Assembly (NCBI RefSeq): GCF_000313565.1
Contig: NZ_HE578924.1
Coordinates: forward strand, 338,856 to 402,855
From: Dielma fastidiosa
GTDB taxonomy: Bacteria; Bacillota_I; Bacilli_A; Erysipelotrichales; Erysipelotrichaceae
Length of the DNA stretch: 64,000 nt
Direction: 5' to 3'
Below the pieces are notes generated by a model that worked only from the letters and a program-made list of their open reading frames with translations, did no database searches and was not told the origin of the DNA. How positions within the stretch are numbered: position 1 is the stretch's first letter; every line of letters starts with the position of its first letter. Of this stretch, positions 9,844 through 17,278 are shown in pieces. The translations under genes were made by a program, and so were the position numbers.

Positions 9844-10833
9844 TTAACGAACCAAATGCAAGTTTTCCAATAGAATTCCTGTACCTTCGGCAACACAGCG
9901 CAGAGCATTTTCAGCTACATAAACCGGAATATGTAATTCATTACGTAATAATTCATCAATGCCATGAAGCAGGGCACCGCCGCCGGTTAAAACAATACCG
10001 CGGGTAACGATGTCACTGGATAATTCAGGCGGCGTCTGTTCTAAGACAGTACGGCACGCGCGCACGACATTCTGAAGATTCTCACGCATAGCAGATTCAA
10101 TTTCCTCAGATACAAGGGTAATTGAAGTAGGCAGACCTGTCACTAAGTCACGGCCGCTGACTTCCATCGTCTCAGAACGTGAACCCTTCCAAGCGGTACC
10201 AATCTGCTTTTTGATTTCTTCAGCTGTACGATCACCAATCAGCAGCTTCTTTTCATCTTTAACATACTTGATAATATCACGGTCAAAGGTATCACCGGCA
10301 ACCTTTAAAGAGGTTGAGCTTACAATTTCACCTAAGGAGAGAACTGCTACGTCAGTAGTACCGCCGCCGATATCCAATACCATATTGCCGCTAGGTTTAG
10401 AAATATCCAAACCGGCACCTACGGCCGCAACCTTAGGCTCTTCTTCAATATATACTTTCTTCGCACCGGCACGGTAAGCACAGTCACGAATCGCATTTCT
10501 TTCTACTGAGGTAATATTACTTGGACAGCAAATCAAAATCGTTGGACGCTGAAACATACCTTTCAGCGATAATTTCTTCAAGAAAAAATTCAGCATGATT
10601 TCAGTTACTTCGAAATCAGCAATAACACCATCCTTTAACGGACGGATTGCCAATACACGGCCTGGGGTTCTGCCCAGCATATCCTTGGCGTCCTGGCCAG
10701 CTGCCAGACATTTCTTTGTTTCAGCATCTATAGCAACAACGGAAGGTTCATCAATGACAATACCTTCACCTTTTACGTAGATTAATAAATTGGCCGTACC
10801 TAAGTCGATACCAACCTCTTTTGTGAATAACAT
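9844..10833 (-). CDS. mbl: MreB-family rod-shape cytoskeletal protein (Mbl)
   Basis: Actin-like ATPase that organises lateral wall synthesis along the inner membrane face. The 329-residue protein has the phosphate-1 motif GIDLGTANLLIYVKGEGIV, the phosphate-2 motif LDIGGGTTDVAVLS and the adenosine motif GIVLTGGGALLHGIDELL. The MreB, Mbl and MreBH paralogues are hard to separate by eye. I favour Mbl because the gene follows spoIID-spoIIQ as in Bacillus, rather than lying with mreCD. A TATAAT box about 45 bases before the start and a terminator after spoIIQ suggest its own transcript. Confidence 0.9.
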   Translation of the reverse strand: MLFTKEVGIDLGTANLLIYVKGEGIVIDEPSVVAIDAETKKCLAAGQDAKDMLGRTPGRVLAIRPLKDGVIADFEVTEIMLNFFLKKLSLKGMFQRPTILICCPSNITSVERNAIRDCAYRAGAKKVYIEEEPKVAAVGAGLDISKPSGNMVLDIGGGTTDVAVLSLGEIVSSTSLKVAGDTFDRDIIKYVKDEKKLLIGDRTAEEIKKQIGTAWKGSRSETMEVSGRDLVTGLPTSITLVSEEIESAMRENLQNVVRACRTVLEQTPPELSSDIVTRGIVLTGGGALLHGIDELLRNELHIPVYVAENALRCVAEGTGILLENLHLVR

Positions 10834-10920
10834 AACAGGTCTCCTCCATTCATAAAATTTTTACAATTAGCATTACCATTATAACACATTTCGTTGATTT
10901 ATAAAGTGAATTTCATTATC

Positions 10921-10950
10921 AAATTAAAATAGTACCCGGCAGGTACTATT
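10921..10950 (-). terminator. Terminator overlapping the spoIIQ stop
   Basis: Nine-bp stem AATAGTACC / GGTACTATT with a 5-base loop. It includes the spoIIQ stop codon and is followed by TTAATTT on the minus strand. Confidence 0.7.
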
Positions 10951-11536
10951 GAAGTTTAAAAACACTTTTTGGGTCGACAATTTTCCCATCTTTTTCCACA
11001 ATTAAGTGTAAATGATTTCCCAACTGAGGGTTGTAAACATTCTTTCCTGCTGTTGATAATACATCGCCCTGCTTCACGGAATCACCCTTCTGCAGCTTCA
11101 TATCACTGAGACTTTGATAAGTGATTTTTAAATTATCACTTTGAATTGTCACTGAATAACCCAGCAGCGGATCTTCTTTCACATCTATAACTTCCCCGCT
11201 AAGCGCAGCTGTAACATCAAAAGCTTCATCGTTATATACGACATCAATGCCCTGTGACGGCCGGAATACACCTTCAAATTCTACGACTTTAGGAATATCT
11301 CCTTCTTTGCCGTCAAAATAATCAATAGCGATTATTGCCGAAACTGAATAAGGAAGCTGAATGCTTTCATCATCAGGCAGTTTAATCACCGGTACAGTTT
11401 CATTAAATACCAGTGTTTCCTCTCCTTGCTGCATCATTTTTTCACTCAGCAGAAAGACGCTGACACACAGTACAACCAACAGACTTAAAATTAATGCTCT
11501 TCTTGTCTTATTTGACTTTTTTTCATAAGCAATCAT
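10946..11536 (-). CDS. spoIIQ: SpoIIQ-like forespore protein with degenerate LytM (M23) domain
   Basis: One N-terminal membrane helix (13-30) and a C-terminal M23/LytM domain in 196 residues. In sporulators SpoIIQ spans the forespore membrane and locks onto SpoIIIAH from the mother cell. The zinc motif HxGxD reads S94-Q-G-I-D98, so the metal-binding histidine is replaced by serine as in the B. subtilis protein. The second motif HLH (175-177) is kept. It is therefore probably a structural protein, not a peptidase. The gene is 40 bases downstream of spoIID and upstream of mbl, the Bacillus order. Start at 11536 behind GAGGTGA. Confidence 0.88.
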   Translation of the reverse strand: MIAYEKKSNKTRRALILSLLVVLCVSVFLLSEKMMQQGEETLVFNETVPVIKLPDDESIQLPYSVSAIIAIDYFDGKEGDIPKVVEFEGVFRPSQGIDVVYNDEAFDVTAALSGEVIDVKEDPLLGYSVTIQSDNLKITYQSLSDMKLQKGDSVKQGDVLSTAGKNVYNPQLGNHLHLIVEKDGKIVDPKSVFKLQ

Positions 11537-11576
11537 TGTTTCACCTCATGCATGAGTATGCCCGCATGAAATTGAA

Positions 11577-12509
11577 TTATACAAGGGTTGTCTTAATTTC
11601 CACATCTGTATAATAATGATGCAGAATTTCATCATAGGTATAGCCGGCCAATGCCATTCCCTGAGCGCCATATTGACTCATGCCGATGCCGTGACCGCTG
11701 CCGTAAGTGATGAAGCGCAAACCATTCTCAATGCGTTCTATGGTGAAACAGCTTGAAGCTAATCCCAGCATTTCACGAATCTGACGGCCAGTGTACTGCT
11801 GAGAGCCCACTTGAACAGTCTTCACATAACCATTATCATAATATGAAAGAACCGCAAGCTGACTGCTGCCTAAAGTATTGGTTAAAGTGCTGTCATCCAC
11901 CTCTTTGCTTCTAGTTATATCTACAGTTTCACTATCCCAAGGTGAAGCGACTGAACGCAGATAAGGAACTTCATTCTGCCAGTAATCCTGCGCGTTTGTT
12001 GTTGCTGACATACACGATGAAAAAAAGGCAGCGGTGATCGGCTCTCCCTGATAGACAAGGATCTGATTGGCAGTTTCTTCAACTGCTTGCTTTACTTTCT
12101 TATAATATTCATCATACTGATCAAGCCATTGGCTTTTCAGCTGTTCATTATCTTTATATACCTGTGAAGCTGTCGTATCATCAACGCTGTAACCTCTGGC
12201 GCTGGCAAATGTTCGGGCAGCTACCGCCTGCGCCTTTAATGCTTCTAACTCAAAAGTAACCGGCATTTCTGAGGCTACCACACCGATCAAATATTCCTCA
12301 AGCGGCAAATCGACCTGTGTATTGCCGCGCATTACCGCCACATACTGTACTGGTGCATCAACAGCTTCATTATTAATCGGCATATCTAGTCCTTTATTAA
12401 TCAGAACACTGGCCGCATGATTTACAGCTTCTGTCTGCGGATGAAAAATCAGAAAAAATGTATAACCTAAAAAAAGCAGGATTGCGAAGCTTTTCATTAT
12501 CATCTTCAT
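11577..12509 (-). CDS. spoIID: Stage II sporulation protein D (SpoIID), peptidoglycan lytic transglycosylase
   Basis: Membrane-anchored glycan-strand-cleaving enzyme of the engulfment machinery. The 310-residue form starting at ATG 12507-12509 has an N-terminal helix and the family blocks YLIGVVASEMP, AQAVAARTFA, FFSSCMSATTNAQDYW and GHGIGMSQYGAQGMA. An upstream in-frame TTG at 12521 overlaps the ribosome site GAGGTG and is less likely; the ATG six bases further in is also possible. It leads the spoIID-spoIIQ pair. A sigma-E-like promoter is visible upstream. Confidence 0.93.
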   Translation of the reverse strand: MKMIMKSFAILLFLGYTFFLIFHPQTEAVNHAASVLINKGLDMPINNEAVDAPVQYVAVMRGNTQVDLPLEEYLIGVVASEMPVTFELEALKAQAVAARTFASARGYSVDDTTASQVYKDNEQLKSQWLDQYDEYYKKVKQAVEETANQILVYQGEPITAAFFSSCMSATTNAQDYWQNEVPYLRSVASPWDSETVDITRSKEVDDSTLTNTLGSSQLAVLSYYDNGYVKTVQVGSQQYTGRQIREMLGLASSCFTIERIENGLRFITYGSGHGIGMSQYGAQGMALAGYTYDEILHHYYTDVEIKTTLV

Positions 12510-12524
12510 ATTGCACCTCAAAGA

Positions 12525-12552
12525 ATTATATGTTCTGCATAACTTTTTATGA
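12525..12552 (-). promoter_or_regulatory. Candidate sigma-E promoter of spoIID
   Basis: On the minus strand TCATAAA (12546-12552) lies 13 bases before CATATAAT (12525-12532), close to the sigma-E pattern of an ATA-containing -35 and a CATAnnnT -10. Known of the family: spoIID is sigma-E dependent in Bacillus. The match is suggestive only. Confidence 0.35.
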
Positions 12553-12617
12553 GAAATTCATAAAAAGACACTTTTTTAATTAGATTGTGGTATGCTAATT
12601 GAGAAATGAGGTGGCAT

Positions 12618-13901
12618 ATGAAACGTGCGTTTGTCTTAGCCGGCGGCGGTTCCAAGGGAGCCTATGAAATCGGTTTTTATAAAGCGATTCAGGAGCTGGG
12701 TATCCAGCCTGATATCGTAACCGGCACGAGTATTGGTGCATTGATTGGCTGTATGATTGCTCAAAATGATTATGAAGAAGCAGTTCGCTTATGGGAGAAT
12801 ATGGATATCACACAGGTAATGAACAATGGTATCTCTGTCAGTATGAATATTGATTCCTTAGTGACGCAGCGCAATCGTGTTGTTCCCTTCTTTAAACAAT
12901 TCATCCATGATAAAGGGGCTGATATCACACCCCTGAAGGAAATGATCATCCGGCTCAGCGATCAAGAAAGACTGCTGGCATCACCGATTGATTTTGGCTT
13001 GGTGACGGTGGAATATCCATCTTTAAAGCCAGTTCAGATTACGAAGCATGAAATGGCGCCGGATACTTTAAAAGATTATCTGATTGCCAGCGCCTCCTGC
13101 TATCCAGCTTTCCCAGCTCATGTCATGGATGGCAAGGAATATGTAGACGGCGGTTATTATGATAATCTGCCGGTACGTCTGGCGATGAAAATGGGAGCTG
13201 ATGAGCTTGTCCTTGTCGACTTAAATCATAAAAAAATTATTCATGAGGAATATCTGCACCGGCCTAATATTAAATATATCATTCCAAGTCAGGATCTTGG
13301 TAATTTTCTGGACTTTGACCGTGAAAACCTCGACCGCCGCATTCAGCTGGGATATCTTGATACAATGAAAGCCTTTAATGCCTACGATGGCTTTGTCTAT
13401 ACATATATACAGCGGCGTACCGATGCGGCAGCGATCCGTTTTTACAACCTGATTCTCGACATTGAAGCCGAGCTTAATGACGGCATGATCCGCAAAAAAG
13501 TGAAAGTATTCAATCCTCAGCCTTTAACTGACGTTCTGCGAAATTATACCCGTAAACAAGCACTGGCTATCAAAGATTATGACCACGCGGCAATGGAAAT
13601 CTGCGCGCAGATTCTGGATATTGATGTTACTCCTATTTATGAAATCAAGGAACTGAGGAAGCTGATTCGCTCAGAATTTTTGAAACAGCGCAGTAATACA
13701 GATGAGATTGTGGAAGGTATGCGAAACAAAAATCTGTCAACGGTAAAGATGCTGCTTAACAGCTTAAACAGCAAGCAGATTTTAAGTTTAATTGTTTCAC
13801 AAATCATGAAATCAGAGACCTATCTCTTTGAACCGCGCTCTTTCTTCCCATTAATCGATAAAGAATATGTAGCGGCACTCTATCTTGCCAATATGAAATA
13901 A
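12618..13901 (+). CDS. Patatin-like phospholipase
   Basis: Predicted serine acyl hydrolase of 427 residues. It shows the oxyanion loop GGGSKG (9-14), nucleophile elbow GTSIG (Ser38) and the DGG dyad partner in VDGGYYDNLP (Asp177), the complete patatin set. The C-terminal ~200 residues are helical and unassigned. The start is ATG 12618: an in-frame ATG at 12606 includes the ribosome site GAGGTGG and would leave no spacing. An extended -10 (TGGTATGCT) lies upstream. It is transcribed away from spoIID; substrate unknown. Confidence 0.88.
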   Translation: MKRAFVLAGGGSKGAYEIGFYKAIQELGIQPDIVTGTSIGALIGCMIAQNDYEEAVRLWENMDITQVMNNGISVSMNIDSLVTQRNRVVPFFKQFIHDKGADITPLKEMIIRLSDQERLLASPIDFGLVTVEYPSLKPVQITKHEMAPDTLKDYLIASASCYPAFPAHVMDGKEYVDGGYYDNLPVRLAMKMGADELVLVDLNHKKIIHEEYLHRPNIKYIIPSQDLGNFLDFDRENLDRRIQLGYLDTMKAFNAYDGFVYTYIQRRTDAAAIRFYNLILDIEAELNDGMIRKKVKVFNPQPLTDVLRNYTRKQALAIKDYDHAAMEICAQILDIDVTPIYEIKELRKLIRSEFLKQRSNTDEIVEGMRNKNLSTVKMLLNSLNSKQILSLIVSQIMKSETYLFEPRSFFPLIDKEYVAALYLANMK

Positions 13902-14009
13902 ATAAATCTCACAGACAATATGGGTTTGGTATGCTGATATTTATGAAGATAAAGTAGCTTTATAGCCCTTATGTCTGTTATAATAATGGATGGAAATAGA
14001 GGTAGAATT

Positions 14010-15341
14010 ATGATTCAATTAATTTTTTCTGATTTAGAAAAAGCATTGTTAAACAATACATATGAAATCTCAGCAGCTAATATTGATGCTGTTGAAGTAG
14101 CCCGTGCAAAGGGGAAGCGTTTTGTTATTTTTACGCCGAGAAATGCACAGCGCATTCAGAATGCCTGTGAAAAGTCACATATCAAATGTGATAAAATCTT
14201 GATGAACGGCGCCAAGGCCATCGATGAGAATGGTCACTTGTTACAGGAAATCTTTATGAATGCGGAGGACGTTGCTGCTGCCGCTCAATTATTGATTGAT
14301 CAACAGCTGATGTTTTTCTGTGATACGGATAAAGGCATTTACAGTCCCTATGATGAGAATCAGCTGAGCGAAGAATATGGTGAATTCATCATGAGTCAGC
14401 AGTTGAAAAAGAATAAGAAAACAGCGAAAGCGCTGATTCAAAACAATCATTTCTTTGACCATCTGCATCAATTTGAAACTCTTGATGAACTAACAAACCG
14501 CAGGGTGTACTGCTTTGAAGTATTTGCGGCAAATCCAGCAAGAATTGGCGCGATTGAACATACGATCAAGGCTATGAGCGGCGTTGCTTTTCATGACTTA
14601 AATAAACATGAGTTTACAATTACAGATAAGACTGCAACTTTTGATCAGATGATTTTAAAATTTATGAATGCGGTAAAAGTTACAGCAGGTGAAACATTGA
14701 TTATTTCAGGCTGTAAGGACAGCTTATCCTTATTTGAAGCTTATCCTAACTGCTGTGCGATTCAAGGCAGTGAACAAGAATTAATCAGCCGTGCTTCTTC
14801 AGTCGCGCTGAATGCCTCCAAGGCTATCTACACAACGATCAGCAATGACACAAAGGCAGAACGTGACCGTGACAATGCCCGTGAAGATGCTAAGATGGCA
14901 CGGCGAGAAGCTGAAAAAGCAAGACGGCGCGCACAGTATAATGTCGATAACGGCATCGCCACAGAAGCCGATCTTGAACTTTTGAAACCAAAGCCAAAAA
15001 GAGCGTTTTCTGAGCGCAGACCATCAAACGACGATGATAAGAAACCATTCAGAAGAGATGGCCGCAAACCTTTCAATCATGACGATAAAAAGTCATACAG
15101 CAGAGATGACAGAAAACCGTTCAACCGCGATGATAAAAAACCTTATCGTAAAGATGGAAAACCTTTCAACAAGGATGATAAGAAGCCTTACCGCAAGGAT
15201 GACAGAAAACCATATAATAAAGATGATAAAAAATCATTTAATAAAGAAGGTTATAAAAAAGACTTCCATAAGGATTCTCCTAAGAAGTCTGAAACAGCTG
15301 CCTTTAATAAACCTGTAAGACGTAAACCACAAGGTAAATAA
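14010..15341 (+). CDS. Degenerate HAD-fold protein with basic repeat tail
   Basis: Residues ~1-270 follow the layout of Cof-type HAD phosphatases (IFSDLEKALLNN at the N-terminus, then a cap region, and LIISGCKDSLSLFEAYPN late). The nucleophile motif DxDGT is replaced by DLEKA, so catalysis is doubtful. Residues ~283-310 are a charged helix (REDAKMARREAEKARRRAQ). From ~335 to 443 comes a low-complexity tail with repeated KPF/KPY and DDKK/DDRK units, strongly basic, like RNA-binding tails of helicases. The start 14010 follows GAGGT at good spacing; codons from 13971 lack one. A role in nucleic-acid binding is inference. Confidence 0.8.
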   Translation: MIQLIFSDLEKALLNNTYEISAANIDAVEVARAKGKRFVIFTPRNAQRIQNACEKSHIKCDKILMNGAKAIDENGHLLQEIFMNAEDVAAAAQLLIDQQLMFFCDTDKGIYSPYDENQLSEEYGEFIMSQQLKKNKKTAKALIQNNHFFDHLHQFETLDELTNRRVYCFEVFAANPARIGAIEHTIKAMSGVAFHDLNKHEFTITDKTATFDQMILKFMNAVKVTAGETLIISGCKDSLSLFEAYPNCCAIQGSEQELISRASSVALNASKAIYTTISNDTKAERDRDNAREDAKMARREAEKARRRAQYNVDNGIATEADLELLKPKPKRAFSERRPSNDDDKKPFRRDGRKPFNHDDKKSYSRDDRKPFNRDDKKPYRKDGKPFNKDDKKPYRKDDRKPYNKDDKKSFNKEGYKKDFHKDSPKKSETAAFNKPVRRKPQGK

Positions 15342-15351
15342 ATCATATAAG

Positions 15352-15393
15352 AAGTATTCAGTTCAAAGATATCAATGCTGAATACTTTTTATT
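15352..15393 (+). terminator. Terminator after the HAD-like gene
   Basis: Ten-bp stem AAGTATTCAG / CTGAATACTT with a 16-base loop and a T run. Confidence 0.75.
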
Positions 15394-15508
15394 TATCAGG
15401 ATTACATAACTTGTCCCCAACTATTTGACTATAACATATATATAAATAAATTATAGACTGTTCATTAGCTTATGTTAATGATAATGTTATTAAAAAAGGG
15501 GGTTCTAT

Positions 15509-15655
15509 ATGTTAGGTTTCTTGTTATTAGCATTGCAAATTGCCGCTATGATTTGTGTTATTATTATGAATAGTGTTTTGTATAAAATTCATCAAGATTT
15601 AAAAGCGATCAGGTCTTGTCTGACAGAGAGCAAAAATGATTTGAATCAGCATTAG
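15509..15655 (+). CDS. Small membrane protein (48 aa)
   Basis: A 48-residue protein that starts at ATG 15509 behind a strong AAAAAAGGGGG ribosome site with good spacing. Residues ~3-25 form one membrane helix (FLLLALQIAAMICVIIM). The remaining ~22 are polar and charged (KIHQDLKAIRSCLTESKNDL). It has its own flanking terminators upstream and downstream, which supports a real single-gene transcript. No family was recognised. Confidence 0.65.
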   Translation: MLGFLLLALQIAAMICVIIMNSVLYKIHQDLKAIRSCLTESKNDLNQH

Positions 15656-15669
15656 TTTCCGGCTATATA

Positions 15670-15727
15670 AAAGAGTATTCAATTTAGAAACATGACCGTC
15701 TTCTATTTTGAATACTCTTTGTTTATT
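15670..15727 (+). terminator. Bidirectional terminator between the small gene and DUF1146
   Basis: Thirteen-bp perfect stem AAAGAGTATTCAA / TTGAATACTCTTT with a 25-base loop. T runs follow on both strands, serving the convergent genes on each side. Confidence 0.75.
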
Positions 15728-15764
15728 TACATGCTTAAGCTTTAACTTTTATGAATTTTCAGCT

Positions 15765-15959
15765 TTAGAAATTGATAAACATCATTAAAAAATTAGCTAC
15801 CAAGCCAGCCAGCGCAAACGATAAGACAATCAGCAACGTCTGAACCTTTGCCGGTTTTTCCACCTGACAAAATTTATCAAATTTAATAGCACTCAGCGCA
15901 TAAAAAGATACAACAAATGAAAACAGCGCGATGCACACACTTATAAATTTATATGACAT
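15765..15959 (-). CDS. ywzB: DUF1146 (YwzB-family) small membrane protein
   Basis: A 64-residue protein with two membrane helices, joined by a conserved middle (ALSAIKFDKFCQVEKP) and followed by QTLLIVLSFALAGLVANF. This pattern matches the DUF1146/YwzB family, whose function is unknown. In B. subtilis ywzB lies between the ATP synthase operon and spoIID; here it lies between the same landmarks, with extra genes inserted. Its ribosome site AAGGGAG is inside the stem of a terminator-like hairpin (next entry). Confidence 0.75.
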   Translation of the reverse strand: MSYKFISVCIALFSFVVSFYALSAIKFDKFCQVEKPAKVQTLLIVLSFALAGLVANFLMMFINF

Positions 15960-16005
15960 AAAAAATCACTCCCTTATGGTTATTATACCATAGGAGAGTG
16001 TTTTT
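15960..16005. terminator. Terminator hairpin covering the DUF1146 ribosome site
   Basis: Fourteen base pairs with one mismatch and one wobble (15967-15980 with 15987-16000), 6-base loop, T run on both sides. On the minus strand it ends the ABC ATPase transcript, and its 3' arm contains AAGGGAG just before the DUF1146 ATG. Confidence 0.7.
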
Positions 16006-16007
16006 GA

Positions 16008-17099
16008 CTAAATAATGCAGTTTTGAGTCTGCGGATCAAAGAAATGCGCTTTGCTTAGATCTAATGCAATCTGCACTGTATCATGCGGTCTTGCTTCCAG
16101 CCGTGCCGCAACTTTCGCTACTAAACGCTGTTCGCCTACCTTACCATGCAGAATGAATTCATGTCCCAGTAATTCACTGACCTCAACATAGAACTGCATG
16201 CTGCTTGATGGGTATGTCTCAGCGACGATGCCCTCGCCATGAATATCTTCAGGACGGATACCGAACACCAATTCCTTGCCCTCATAATCTTTTAATGATT
16301 CAATAAACATTTCCGGCAATTCAATACGCTGACCATTGATGATAAAGCCTTTATTCTCATAACGGCCATTCAAGAAATTAGTAGCCGGTGAACCGACAAA
16401 GCCAGCAACGAACATATTAGCCGGGTTGTTATAAATTTCCTTCGGCGTACCAATCTGCTGGATATAGCCGCCTTTCATAACAACGATGCGGGTCGCCATT
16501 GTCATTGCTTCAGTCTGATCATGGGTTACATAAATGGTCGTAGCACCGATCCGCTCATGTAATTTAATGATTTCACTGCGCATCTGTACACGCAGCTTGG
16601 CATCAAGGTTACTTAATGGTTCATCCATCAGGAAAACTTTCGCATTACGCACTATCGCGCGCCCTAACGCAACACGCTGACGCTGACCGCCGGACAGCGC
16701 TTTGGGTTTGCGGTCCAAATATTCTTCAATTTCCAAAATCTTCGCGGCATCACGCACACGCTTGTCAATTTCATCCTTGCTAACCTTGCGCAGCTTTAAA
16801 CCAAATGCCATGTTATCATAAACAGACATATGCGGATATAATGCGTAAGATTGGAAAACCATCGCAATATCACGATCTTTAGGTTCAACATCATTGACAA
16901 CCTTGCCGTCAATTGATAGCTCCCCTGCTGTTATATCCTCTAATCCGGCAATCATACGCAATGTCGTTGACTTACCGCAGCCTGACGGGCCTACAAAGAC
17001 GATAAATTCTTTATCTTTAATATCTAAATTGAAATCAAATACAGCCTGTACATTATTGTCATAGACTTTATCGATGTGTTTTAATGATAGTTCTGCCAT
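16008..17099 (-). CDS. ugpC: Sugar ABC transporter ATPase (UgpC/MsmX type)
   Basis: ATPase that powers carbohydrate ABC importers (363 residues). Walker A GPSGCGKST (37-45), signature LSGGQRQRVALGRA, Walker B VFLMDEPLSNLDAK, and a C-terminal TOBE regulatory region (VFGIRPEDI). MsmX-type ATPases often serve several importers. Here it closes the operon with the binding protein, two permeases and the GH112 phosphorylase, so it is their likely energiser. Start at 17099 behind AAGGAGTG. Confidence 0.95.
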   Translation of the reverse strand: MAELSLKHIDKVYDNNVQAVFDFNLDIKDKEFIVFVGPSGCGKSTTLRMIAGLEDITAGELSIDGKVVNDVEPKDRDIAMVFQSYALYPHMSVYDNMAFGLKLRKVSKDEIDKRVRDAAKILEIEEYLDRKPKALSGGQRQRVALGRAIVRNAKVFLMDEPLSNLDAKLRVQMRSEIIKLHERIGATTIYVTHDQTEAMTMATRIVVMKGGYIQQIGTPKEIYNNPANMFVAGFVGSPATNFLNGRYENKGFIINGQRIELPEMFIESLKDYEGKELVFGIRPEDIHGEGIVAETYPSSSMQFYVEVSELLGHEFILHGKVGEQRLVAKVAARLEARPHDTVQIALDLSKAHFFDPQTQNCII

Positions 17100-17110
17100 G
17101 TTTTCACTCC

Positions 17111-17278
17111 TTATTTATATTTTCGGTTATAAACATACAATAAACCAAGCAAGCCTGCTAATCCTACAAGCATTATAACTAGGTTCATGCGGCTGATTGT
17201 TTTTTGACCTATAAAAATCAATGCAAGAAAGAAAACAAACAAGACTGCCATTACTATGTTTTTAGTTAAATCACTCAT
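17111..17278 (-). CDS. Small two-helix membrane protein in the GH112 operon
   Basis: A 55-residue protein (MSDLTKNIVM start) made almost entirely of two membrane helices with a short basic C-terminus (YNRKYK). The ATG at 17278 follows GGAAGG and overlaps the last 8 bases of the phosphorylase gene, which suggests translational coupling. An in-frame ATG at 17305 lies deeper in that gene and is less likely. No family recognised; a helper of the importer is one possibility, without evidence. Confidence 0.6.
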   Translation of the reverse strand: MSDLTKNIVMAVLFVFFLALIFIGQKTISRMNLVIMLVGLAGLLGLLYVYNRKYK

